In this document: positions 7,538 to 15,939 of the stretch, in pieces
Layout: each line of letters starts with the position of its first letter
How positions within the stretch are numbered: position 1 is the stretch's first letter
Assembly: GCF_030864355.1 (NCBI RefSeq)
Contig: NC_083394.1
Span: forward strand, 1-64,000
Length of the DNA: 64,000 bases
Direction of reading: 5' to 3'
Origin: Cutaneotrichosporon cavernicola
Taxonomy: Eukaryota > Basidiomycota > Tremellomycetes > Trichosporonales > Trichosporonaceae
Translations under genes and position numbers: made by a program
Notes under the pieces: generated by a model
Told to the model about the DNA's origin: nothing
Databases searched by the model: none
What the model saw: only the letters and a program-made list of their open reading frames with translations

Positions 7538-10500
7538 AAATCCCCCATATCCTCAAAGAGGGACTTCCGTCTCTCGACAGTCAGTCGGGATCCGGCTGGA
7601 GCAGTAGCCCACGAGGGCGCTACCATATCCACCTGGGGAGTTGTTGACTCAATGTTCGGAGGGATAGTCATCTTCAATTTATCCTCCTCGCGCATAGGAG
7701 CGTCGACTGGTCGCACTTTGCGAGCCACGGGTTTGTAGGCTGCGTGGCAGGCCACCTCGCGTGGGGCCTCTCCAGCGTGTATGACCTCGGACCATCCGGT
7801 CTCCGCATCCTCCAGGATGACCGATTCCTCCACATCGCTCTCCACCCAGTCGATACCCTCGAATCCAGGTGGTGTGGGATCGCAGCCCAACGGCTCGGCC
7901 GTTGGATCTTCCCCTGTGGCTGCGGGCCAGTCGTACGCCCAGGCCATGCCGGGCCATACTGCCTCCGACTCTGCTACCTCTGGTTCTGCATCGACAGCGC
8001 ACACATCCAACACGGACACTGCAGCTGGCAGGGCATTGCTAGCTAGCAGTTTCTGGTTGAATTGTGGCTCCCTAGCTTCGAGCATCCGCAGTCGGCCTAG
8101 GCGGACTGCCATAGGCTTGCGGGCGTCGGTATAGTCGGGGACGGTCACAACGGGACCGTCCCTACCGTGCATGGTGATCTCCTGGAGTCCGAACTCCGTA
8201 TTCATGATCATGACTCGCCGATTGCCCGACCAGATGAAGTTCACCTGATTCTTGACAATGAAGGGCATCCCTAGGAATACCTTGTCTGCCGGTGCGTCTC
8301 GGTTGACCCAGAAGGCGTGCCGCGTCGTCATCCCTCCTAGGCGCAGATCCCCTTCGAATACGCCCGCCAGTGGTCGTGCCGCCCCGTGCACGCCAGACAC
8401 CCAATACCGGATGTCTGTCCGGATGGCCACGGCCTGGTGGTCCGCGATGCGATCATACAGAGCGGACGAGACCATATTGATCTGTGATCCGTCGTCGACC
8501 AACACCCGCACACACACCCCACATAGTTCTGCCTCGAAGAGGACAGTCTTGACAGTCAACGGGAGAGGAGCCCAGGCGTTACCCCAGATCTCTCCTCCCC
8601 GAATGTCGTCATCCGTGATAGGAAGACGTTCTCCCGCCAGAGCAGCCTCACCCACCACGACCTCGGCTTCCCCGCCTATAGTCATAGAGTCCTCTAGGGG
8701 CTCGATGCTGGTGGACGCCACATTGACGCTGGCGGCGGCAGTGGGCTCTGGCCGAGGGGGCAGACCCACGTTGCCTGCCCTGTTGATCCCCTGCAGGTAC
8801 TTCTGCAGTATCGGGGATATCACTAGGATTTCCCACACCGAGACGTCACCTGACGCCAGCGCCTTAGTCCTCACAATCTTGTAGCAGACATCAGCCCAAT
8901 TAGCCTCCTCGCTTAGCGGAGTCGGCCGAGGGACCATACGAGATGGCACCAGGCTCTTAGGCAAGGGCTCGCGAGGCACCGCTCTAGCCTCGCCCGGCGG
9001 CTGGGCTGGGGCCGATCGGGTCACTGGCCGCGCCCTCGGGTTAGGGGCGTTCACAGCGTTGTAACCCGACGGCTGAGCCGTTGGGTTACGGCCGGCTGGC
9101 CGTCCCGAATATGGCATAGCCCGCGAGCCAGCCGCGATGGGCTCGGTTCGGGTCACCGCATAAGTAGAAGTGCCCCATGGACGACCTGAGTCGCCCGCAT
9201 CGAGGGCGTCGAACTCCTCCAGATCCGCCACCGACAGCTGGGCTGCGAGGGCAGTGACGATCTCCTCGTCCTCCACAGCGGCACTGTAGACACTCGCGCA
9301 GTACGCATCGGCATCATAGTCCTCCTCTTCGGGGTCGTCTCCGTCTGGGTCCCGATAGTCATACACTGGGGAGTCTCCGCGACTGTCAATCGCCGACACC
9401 TTGGCGTTGTGCTCGTCGCCCAGCTTATATAAGCTGGCCCGCTCTAGCACCTGTCGCACCTGATCCCAGGGAGACGAGCCGTATGGTCCTCCCCTAATCG
9501 GGTTAGCCTCCTGTCCTGGTAGGGTCCAGAGCAACAGGTAGCGACGACGTCCTCCCTCTATGTTCTGCATACGCAGGGCGATCCAGCCCTTGTCGATGCA
9601 GAACCTCCTTTTTGGGCACCCCACTTGAGTGTGGCCACCCTCCCGGCAGAAGAAACACTCGTCTCCCCTGTCCGCGAATGTCACCGTACGGGTCGGTCGA
9701 CCGCTTATGGGACCGGCCTGGGCCTCGGCAGCCATAGCCGACATCCCTTGCACAGCTGGCCCCACGTTCCGATTCACCCCTGCCCCGCCAACGTAGTACA
9801 TGGGGGCCGGCAGGCCCAGCTCCATCCCGGCAGCCGCATGGCCCATCACCTTAGTATGGGCTAGGAGATACTCTAACGAGTTAATCCCCTTGTTCCTAGC
9901 CACATTGTAGGCCACCCCAGCCTCCTTAGTGGTCGCCTCTGCCTCGCCCAGACGATCTCCCACAGCGCTAGGCCAGTACATGACTGCGCCCGGCGACACC
10001 TGGCCGAGCTGGATCCGATAGGCTTTGTAGTCTTTCTGGGCCTTAGCCCTTTCAGACACACTGCCCGATCGTGCAGCCACGACGAGGTTACTCATCCGTG
10101 AGCTCAGCTCGTCGATGCTCAGAGGCGGAGCTCCTGCAGCCTGTCCTGCCACTTCTGGCCGGGCACCCGATAGGCGCGATCCCCATCGTTCGGTCGCCCT
10201 GGCCTCGGAGGCCCTGCGAGCCTCGACAGCCTCCGCCGCTAATTCCGCATGCGTGAGTACACTAGGATCCTCCCTCCGTAAGGTAAGAGCGCCCAGCACA
10301 TTGTCTGGGTGCAGCATATCCTTCAGAGCCGAGGCAACCCAGCGCCAATCGGGCAGGCTACGCCTGTCCCAATAATGGGCTCGAACCCATTCAGCTCCAT
10401 ATTGAGCGACGAGCGTGGACCACACTCCCGAAGGGAGGTACCTCCACATAAGCTCGTTCCCCATCACTTTGCCGCCTCCCCCACGCTCATAGCGTGAGGC

Positions 10501-11148
10501 TAGTCGCCCAAAGGATTCATACAGCTTGACTGCGCCCTCGAAGGAGCCGCAGCCATTAGGAACAGTGTCCTTAGCTGCGTCGTCAAACTCTTGGCCCGTG
10601 AGGGTGGCAAACTGCCCCCTGTCCACGTAGTTCTGCGTAAGATACGCATGGAACCGATCCCACGACCCGATGCCATTGGCAGCCACGAGGGACTCCAGCC
10701 GCATCCGGGCCTGTATCTCGGTATATTTCAAGAACAGCCGGATGCGCTCCGGTCCCCCCACGTCTGTGGGCGCCCTCGCCTCGAACCAGTCGAGCTGGTC
10801 CCTCAGCGTAGGCCCCGTACCGTCCCACTGGCGCGCATGGCGATCAGTCGGGTCCGGCAGACGGTCCCGACTCCCCGTCGGCACCCCTGCCTCCTCGTCC
10901 CGAATAGGGGCTCGGGCCACAGAGGCCATAGGTCCAGGAACCCGACGGCCGAGCCGTTGGCTCTCCCCCTCTCCCTCCGGCGGCTGTCCTCCTGTAGCCA
11001 CCGGCACCCACGCTCCGCCGGGAGGGTTAGTGGACCCACCGCTGTCGGAGTCGCTGCCCATGTGAGGCGGCTGCTCCCTCCAGGGTGGCTCAACTGGCCC
11101 TCCTTCGACGTCGCGCGGTATCTGTACATTGATATTAGCGCCCGACAT
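7534..11148 (-). CDS. Ty3/Gypsy Gag with zinc knuckle and aspartic protease
   Basis: A 1,204-codon ORF that begins at ATG 11148. The N-terminal 90 residues are Gly/Pro-rich and disordered. A Gag-like helical region follows (residues about 120-300). A CCHC zinc knuckle (CFFCREGGHTQVGC) identifies the nucleocapsid. Further on, an aspartic-protease-like motif VLVDDGSQINMV occurs, with DDG in place of the usual D-T/S-G, followed by a flap-like region and VFLGMPFI. The ORF ends TTT TGA, and Pol starts in the -1 frame on the same T-run. Three palindrome copies (7886-7905, 9061-9088, 10941-10960) are translated in frame, one of them in a different frame from the other two. Length is unusually large for Gag plus protease. 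Confidence 0.9.
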   Translation of the reverse strand: MSGANINVQIPRDVEGGPVEPPWREQPPHMGSDSDSGGSTNPPGGAWVPVATGGQPPEGEGESQRLGRRVPGPMASVARAPIRDEEAGVPTGSRDRLPDPTDRHARQWDGTGPTLRDQLDWFEARAPTDVGGPERIRLFLKYTEIQARMRLESLVAANGIGSWDRFHAYLTQNYVDRGQFATLTGQEFDDAAKDTVPNGCGSFEGAVKLYESFGRLASRYERGGGGKVMGNELMWRYLPSGVWSTLVAQYGAEWVRAHYWDRRSLPDWRWVASALKDMLHPDNVLGALTLRREDPSVLTHAELAAEAVEARRASEARATERWGSRLSGARPEVAGQAAGAPPLSIDELSSRMSNLVVAARSGSVSERAKAQKDYKAYRIQLGQVSPGAVMYWPSAVGDRLGEAEATTKEAGVAYNVARNKGINSLEYLLAHTKVMGHAAAGMELGLPAPMYYVGGAGVNRNVGPAVQGMSAMAAEAQAGPISGRPTRTVTFADRGDECFFCREGGHTQVGCPKRRFCIDKGWIALRMQNIEGGRRRYLLLWTLPGQEANPIRGGPYGSSPWDQVRQVLERASLYKLGDEHNAKVSAIDSRGDSPVYDYRDPDGDDPEEEDYDADAYCASVYSAAVEDEEIVTALAAQLSVADLEEFDALDAGDSGRPWGTSTYAVTRTEPIAAGSRAMPYSGRPAGRNPTAQPSGYNAVNAPNPRARPVTRSAPAQPPGEARAVPREPLPKSLVPSRMVPRPTPLSEEANWADVCYKIVRTKALASGDVSVWEILVISPILQKYLQGINRAGNVGLPPRPEPTAAASVNVASTSIEPLEDSMTIGGEAEVVVGEAALAGERLPITDDDIRGGEIWGNAWAPLPLTVKTVLFEAELCGVCVRVLVDDGSQINMVSSALYDRIADHQAVAIRTDIRYWVSGVHGAARPLAGVFEGDLRLGGMTTRHAFWVNRDAPADKVFLGMPFIVKNQVNFIWSGNRRVMIMNTEFGLQEITMHGRDGPVVTVPDYTDARKPMAVRLGRLRMLEAREPQFNQKLLASNALPAAVSVLDVCAVDAEPEVAESEAVWPGMAWAYDWPAATGEDPTAEPLGCDPTPPGFEGIDWVESDVEESVILEDAETGWSEVIHAGEAPREVACHAAYKPVARKVRPVDAPMREEDKLKMTIPPNIESTTPQVDMVAPSWATAPAGSRLTVERRKSLFEDMGDF
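7886..7905. repeat. Subtelomeric palindrome, copy 5 (in gag-pro)
   Basis: CCCAACGGCTCGGCCGTTGG, a perfect stem. On the minus strand it is read in the CCA-ACG frame, giving PTAEPLG, in the linker after the protease. Confidence 0.9.
9061..9088. repeat. Subtelomeric palindrome, copy 6 (in gag-pro, extended arms)
   Basis: The core CCCGACGGC, TGA, GCCGTTGGG is flanked by GTAA and TTAC, extending the palindrome to 28 bp. It is read as PTAQPSG in Gag. Confidence 0.9.
10941..10960. repeat. Subtelomeric palindrome, copy 7 (in gag-pro)
   Basis: CCCGACGGCCGAGCCGTTGG is read in the CAA-CGG frame as QRLGRR, a third frame compared with copies 4 to 6. Confidence 0.9.
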
Positions 11149-11280
11149 AGTAAGGTATCTGGCGAAGGCCTGTAGATGCTTGTGCGATAATTATTGATGG
11201 ACGATTATTGAAACGATTAAAGATAGACGATTGTTGAGAGACGATTATTGAATACTGGGAGGAGTGATGTCCCAGTCGTC
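11149..11280. other. Gag leader with ACGATTATTGA repeats
   Basis: This AT-rich segment lies just upstream of the gag ATG on the minus strand. Four spaced variants of ACGATTATTGA occur at about 11201, 11213, 11227 and 11241. It is probably part of the element 5-prime untranslated leader. No ORF was recognised. Confidence 0.5.
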
Positions 11281-11313
11281 CTGGCGAATTTTATAAGGAT
11301 TTCTGCCCGCACT

Positions 11314-11910
11314 GGCCCTTGCCGTATGTGCCGATTTTCGATTGGCTGGCTGCAACCCCATGGCTACAGCTCGCAGTACACCCAGTAGCCCTCGCTGCTG
11401 GGAGCTGTCCCGCGACAGAAGCTGCAGCCCCTCGGCTGCAGATAGTAGCACACCGACAGCCCTTGCTGTCGGAGGCCATCCCTTGATAGCCTCCTCTGTC
11501 CCGCGACAGAGGCTGCAGCCCCTTGGCCGCAGATAGAAGTACACCGACAGCCCTTGCTGTCGGAGCTGTCCCTTGACAGCGTATGCAGCTCCTCAGCCAC
11601 AGATAGAAGTACACCGACAGCCCTTGCTGTCGGAGGCCATCCCTCGATAGCCTCCTCTGTCCCGCGACAGAGGCTGCAGCCCCTTGGCCGCAGATAGAAG
11701 TACACCGACAGCCCTTGCTGTCGGAGGCCATCCCTCGATAGCCTCCTCTGTCCCGCGACAGAGGCTGCAGCCCCTTGGCCGCAGATAGAAGTACACCGAC
11801 AGCCCTTGCTGTCGGAGGCCATCCCTTGATAGCCTCCTCTCGCCATTCTGGCCCTTGCCAGTCTAGCCGGAGCGACACTTGGTGTCGCTCTTGCCATCCC
11901 ATCCTCCAGC
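11314..11910. repeat. Hairpin array I (stem-CCTT/CCTC/CCGC-stem units)
   Basis: A tandem array of hairpins with 4-nt centres. Examples: 11381-11402 (9-bp stem, centre CCTC), 11405-11418 (CTGTC-CCGC-GACAG), 11422-11441 (CTGCAGCC-CCTC-GGCTGCAG), 11453-11472 (CCGACAGC-CCTT-GCTGTCGG), 11471-11494 (10-bp stem, centre CCTT) and 11494-11511 (CTCTGTC-CCGC-GACAGAG). The group repeats with a period of 91 bp (for example 11654 to 11745), with one shorter variant. The last hairpin (about 11871-11891) has a 9-bp stem GAGCGACAC and centre TTG. Confidence 0.9.
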
Positions 11911-12117
11911 GACACTGTCACTCGACTGCCGAAATACCCCCATCGTGACCTCCAAAATGTGGTGCAACTTACTAGCTGGCCCACGGACTTGGTTCCGGCA
12001 GAGGAGTTACCCGTGCCGCTGGGGATCCCCCCTCACTGTCGTCGTAGTAGTCGTGGTCGACGATAGCTTAGAGTATATGGCTTCAGAGTGCTAGTGAGAG
12101 AGTGTACAACGCCTATT

Positions 12118-12262
12118 GATTCCTAATAATCCAGGGTACCCTTGTACCCGTTCCTAATGCGATAGGGTGCCCTTGCACCCATCCTAATGTCGGATCCCTT
12201 GATCCTCCACTATCCCACATAAGACGCCCTTGCGTCTGTCCTAAGGACGAGTCCCTTGACCC
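12118..12262. repeat. Hairpin array II (changing stems, constant CCTT loop)
   Basis: Successive hairpins share the loop CCTT but differ in stem: GGGTAC-CCTT-GTACCC (12134-12149), GGGTGC-CCTT-GCACCC (12165-12180), GGATC-CCTT-GATCC (12192-12205), AGACGC-CCTT-GCGTCT (12222-12237) and GTC-CCTT-GAC (12251-12260). The spacer TCCTAAT recurs before the first three. Both arms change together, so base pairing is kept. Confidence 0.88.
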
Positions 12263-12584
12263 ATCCTGCCCTAGTCGCCTCCATACCGTAGGGAGCTACC
12301 CACCCCGGGGCCCCGTACGCCACGTGGTCGACAGACTCAACGATGTTGTCGTCGAGCCTTCCTGTGATCGCGGAATCAATTGGCCCTTGCCTACCCATCA
12401 CTATCAGCCCCGTGGCCGAGTACCCATTGTCGAATCTTCCCACACCGCACACACAGGGTGCGCGCCTCCGGGGCGCGCTACACCCGAACAGATCGGCTCT
12501 TCGGAAAGGCGTACAACACGCCCACGTGACCGAACAGACCGACACTAGCCGCGTCGAGGACGACACGGTCAAGATGGGGGAGAC
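12263..12584. other. Spacer between hairpin array and LTR-like block
   Basis: No gene was recognised. It contains a further GGC-CCTT-GCC hairpin near 12381, a GC-rich hairpin at about 12459-12480 (GCGCGCC, TCCGG centre), and a purine-rich run AAGATGGGGGAGA (12571-12583) abutting the LTR-like block, resembling a plus-strand polypurine tract. Confidence 0.45.
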
Positions 12585-13088
12585 TGTCATGACTTGACAC
12601 AACTGACCGACCCACTTCCTCCACCATGGTACACATGGGTTACACGCGAGATACACATGCCTACCGGCACATGGGTTACACGTGCGACACACGTGTTACG
12701 ACGTAACCAAGGCGCATGCCCACACGTGACTATCCAATCACCTATCCTGACGACGCTCCACAATCCCGACGTACTTAAGGATCTACATAGCTAACTAGTC
12801 TTAATAGTTGATTGTATATCTTGTGAAGAAGATAAGCTGCTCGAACCCGAACAGGCCGCTCTCATGGCGCACCGGTCTGACAACCAGACTGTAGAATGAC
12901 ATGACTAGAGTATAAGTTACTATGTATGATAGGCTATATGCCCCACTGGCCAGTGGTGGTCAGTCTCTACGGCACGTGACTTATGCCACGTGATTCTAAC
13001 GGGGGAATATCTATATACGTGTCGTAATGTGAGTGCAAGTGATACGCCAACGGTCCATGACATCGGTCGGTAATGTCAAGTCATGACA
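12585..13088. mobile_element. LTR-like block (504 bp)
   Basis: The block starts TGTCATGACTTGACA and ends with its exact reverse complement, TGTCAAGTCATGACA, so it has 15-bp inverted termini and the TG...CA ends typical of LTRs. A purine-rich stretch directly precedes it (12571-12583), consistent with being the 3-prime LTR of a plus-strand element. No second full copy is visible, and 5-bp flanks (GAGAC and CCAAC) do not match, so it is not a simple solo LTR with target duplication. Internally it has CACGTGA motifs. About 135 bp separates it from the ferroportin-like start codon. Its relationship to the minus-strand Ty3/Gypsy unit is unclear. Confidence 0.6.
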
Positions 13089-13223
13089 CCAACTAGCTAA
13101 GTTGCACCACAACATCTTACCCAGTATGTAGTCGCGGACAGTGTTCCCCACCAAAGGACAAGTCATTCCTCAACATATTCTCAGAACTCTGAACAGCGAT
13201 CACCGCCACCGACAGTCACCGCG

Positions 13224-14858
13224 ATGCCTACTGCTCTCATTCAAGATGAGCATGGTGACGAGTACCAGCTTCGAGATTCTCCCCCATTGGTGGACCACCA
13301 CTACCTGGGGAGCGATGAGCCCACTGCAGTCTCCAGGAAGGCAAGATATCGCCTGTATCTCTCTCACTGGCTCTCGACATGGAATTCTAACGTGTTTGAA
13401 TTCGGGGCAGTCCTGTACATGGCCAAGGCGTATCCAGATACGCTCCTCACCTTGTCGGTGTACGCATTCGTCCGCGGCCTGCCCGCTATCGTGTTCGCCT
13501 CCGCCATTGGCACGTACATCGACCGGAATGAACGCCTCCGTGTAGTGCGCACCTCCATTGGTGAGATCTACGGCTTGACCACCCGGCTGATAGACAGTCG
13601 GACAACGAGTCGCTGTTGCGATATCGTGTATCGCCTTCATCCTTCTCGTCCGAGGTGCAGCTCAGGACACACTGCAGTCGCCTGTACTGCTCACTCTCCT
13701 CGCCGCCCTGGCATGTGTCGAAAAGGTCTGCGCCATCATCAACCGCGTGTCAGTGGAGAAGGACTGGGTAAGTTCCATGAAAGGGCCCTGCTGAGTCCAG
13801 GTGGTGGTGGTCGCCCAGTCGGACCCAGAGACCCTCAGAGCCCTCAACTCTCAGATGCGCCGGATCGACCTCCTTTGCAAACTCGTCGGCCCCACGACAA
13901 TCGCTCTCCTTGATGGCATCTCCACCGAGCTCGCTATTGCCGTCAACTTTGGGATGAACGTTGTTTCTGTGGGCGTAGAGTACTCTGCCATCGCACGCGT
14001 CTACCGCGATCACCCACGCCTCCAGGAACCAAAGCTCTGGCCCCATGACACTCCTGCGTCGTCGACAGTCAACGTCCTTTATCGCACCCGTATTGCAATG
14101 TCCAAGCTTGCAGCCGATACGAGGCGATACTGTTCGCATGAGGCATTCCTGCCATCTTTCGCTGCCTCAGTGCTCTATCTGAATGTCCTCACGTTCGGTG
14201 GGCAGATGGTCACATACCTCTTGGCGAGCAAGTACACCTCGACCCACGTTGGGGTAGCCCGCACCTTTAGCGTGATTCTTGAGGTCTCGTCAACGTGGAT
14301 TGCGCCGCTCCTAATGTCGGTCATCGGGCTCACACGCGCCGGCCTCTGGTCGAGCTGGTGGCAGCTCTCGATGCTCGTTGGTGGGGTATCGGTGTTCCTG
14401 GCCTTTGAGGACAGACCCATTGCCTCCGCAAGTGGGCTCGTTGTGGGGACTATCCTAAGCCGCATGGGGCTGTGGTCGTTTGACCTCTGCTGTCAAACGA
14501 TCGTTCAAGAAGTGAAGCGCTCATTCGCAGAGCTGACGAGCAGCAAGTCGAGGCCGAGTTCCGTGGTGTGTTCTCATCCATGGAGTCTGCAGTCCAGCAT
14601 GTCTTTGAGCTCCTGTCGTACACGTCCACGATGATCTTCTTCCGCCCGGAGGACTTCAAGTACCCAGCCATGATCTCGCTCTCGATGGTCTTCGCCTCCA
14701 ACTTTTGCTATAGCGTCTACGTGCGCCGACGTCGGGGCCATTTCTTCCATCCAGAGAAACTTTGCGGGTGTGGCAGGCGAGGAGAAGCTCATGGCACCTA
14801 CATAGCTCTGGCGAACCGCACCAGTGACCTGGAGGAGCAGGCTGTCCCTAATGCGTAG
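13224..14858 (+). CDS. Ferroportin-like (SLC40 family) membrane transporter
   Basis: Four exons (13224-13560, 13598-13767, 13801-14511, 14544-14858) give 510 residues in one frame, with introns of 32-37 nt. The N-terminus has the SLC40 pattern (YLSHWLSTWNSNVFEFGAVL, then PAIVFASAIGTYIDRNERL). The mid-part SQMRRIDLLCKLVGPTTIALLDG is characteristic of ferroportins, as are the later helices and the VEAEFRGVFSSMESAVQHV segment before the last helix. Ferroportins export ferrous iron across membranes in animals; fungal members are presumed divalent-metal transporters. About 10-12 hydrophobic segments are visible. After the last helix (SVYVRRRRGHFFHPEKL) the final 30 or so residues are read antisense to the sirtuin C-terminal remnant, so the natural tail may have been altered. 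The start lies 135 bp past the LTR-like block. Confidence 0.85.
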
Positions 14859-15353
14859 CAGGTGTTTGGCAGCGTCACTTGCAAGGCAAAGTCGCCCCGC
14901 CGGCACTCGCCTAGCTCCGCATCGAGGTTGACAGTCACGACGGTAGTTCCTGGGCTACGGACGAGCTCGGCGTTCCCAGGTGCCGTGTACACCATGGAAA
15001 TGGTGGCCGCAACGAGAACAATGTCGACTGGCTTGGAGTTGATCCACGCATCAACCCCAGCCAGCATATTGTGATCCAGCTGTTCACCGAACCACACTAC
15101 ACCAGGGCTCATTAGGCCCGGCTTGCACTTGGGACAGTGGGGCAGCTCGGACTCGGGGATCGGGTTCAACTCCTGCGCTGGGCCCAGTAGGGCCAGCTTT
15201 TGCCCAGGAGCTGCGTCCACCGAAGCGGGATCGAGGGCTGGACATGGAGGATCGGCTTGGTTGTTGAGATCAACCCAGTCGCAGCGGTCGTTTGAGCACT
15301 TGAGGTCAAACTATCACGGGCCGAACACCCAGCTGCGCCATCTCCATGGATCT
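14790..15353 (-). pseudogene. Sirtuin (SIRT5-like) remnant, C-terminal half
   Basis: Minus-strand reading gives an EIHG motif (the catalytic-His segment), a zinc ribbon (KCSNDRC ... HCPKC), LMSPGVVWFGE and the late Rossmann strand VTVNLDAE, all diagnostic of Sir2 deacylases of the SIRT5 class. A TAG lies just before FDLKCS (about 15317), where the usual GSLF link is replaced by unrelated residues. The end (DAAKHLLRIRDSLL) is reached only in another frame, so one base is missing near 14880. The N-terminal half lies about 5.4 kb away on the same strand. The tail overlaps the ferroportin-like stop. Intact sirtuins remove acyl groups from lysine using NAD; this copy cannot. Confidence 0.85.
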
Positions 15354-15939
15354 CTGTCAAGTACCACCGTCCAGCGGTGGCCATGTCCTACGGCACGTGA
15401 CTCATAGGAGGTCACGCGATGAAACGGAACTATATAGTGACAAGGATACGGAAAGGTGAAGCGATACGCCGGTCGTCCATGACAACCAGGTCGTTGCACT
15501 GGTCACGGGCTACACCTATGCTGGGACGGCAAGCGCTAGCCCCTGTGCCCGATTTCTCGGGAGAAGCCTGTGGATCTGTGATGCGCAAGCAAGGCGGCGG
15601 TGTCGAATCGTTGCCGTGTCGCTTCAAGCCCACCCCGGCTTGCGCGCTCGGCGTTCATGACCTCAAGACGAACCGGAAGTTGTCCCGCTTGCTCAGTGGG
15701 GGTCATTCTGGCAAAATCCTAGCAGCCTCTGCTTCGGCAGACTGCGATATAGGTGTGTGTAAGTGTCAGCGTGTCCCGGCGTGCTTATTGAGATGATCGT
15801 GCCCAATGAATAGTCCAGCGTTGAGAGCTGAGACTGACAAACGAGGTCACGGCTGTGTGCCCCAACTGGAGGGGCTCCACCGGCTGTAGTTTGACATAGC
15901 TTTTGATTCATACTGCAATTTGATATTATCACCTATTTT
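15354..15939. other. Spacer with diverged LTR-like fragment
   Basis: From about 15372 to 15490 the sequence aligns in direct orientation with 12950-13060 of the LTR-like block: shared CTACGGCACGTGACT, a TATATAGTG/TATATACGTG segment, and GCGATACGCC...GTCCATGACA. The remainder up to 15939 shows no gene. Confidence 0.55.

Noticed and set aside
11291..11984. Minus-strand ORFs of about 200 codons with repeated GWPPTARAVG/SDSKGCRCTS peptides
   Set aside because: They are translations of the tandem hairpin array; the peptide repeats follow from the DNA repeats, and two frames are equally open.
11314..12262. CRISPR-like array
   Set aside because: Repeats are palindromic with differing stems and no unique spacers of constant length, and the context is a eukaryotic subtelomere.
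12210..12692. 160-codon Cys-rich minus-strand ORF
   Set aside because: It spans the boundary between hairpin array and LTR-like block, has no domain, and its Cys content comes from repeated CACGTG/TTACACG DNA.
12585..13088. 5-prime LTR of the minus-strand Ty3/Gypsy element
   Set aside because: No primer-binding site complementary to a tRNA 3-prime end follows it on the minus strand, and there is no partner LTR left of pol; the purine tract favours the opposite orientation.
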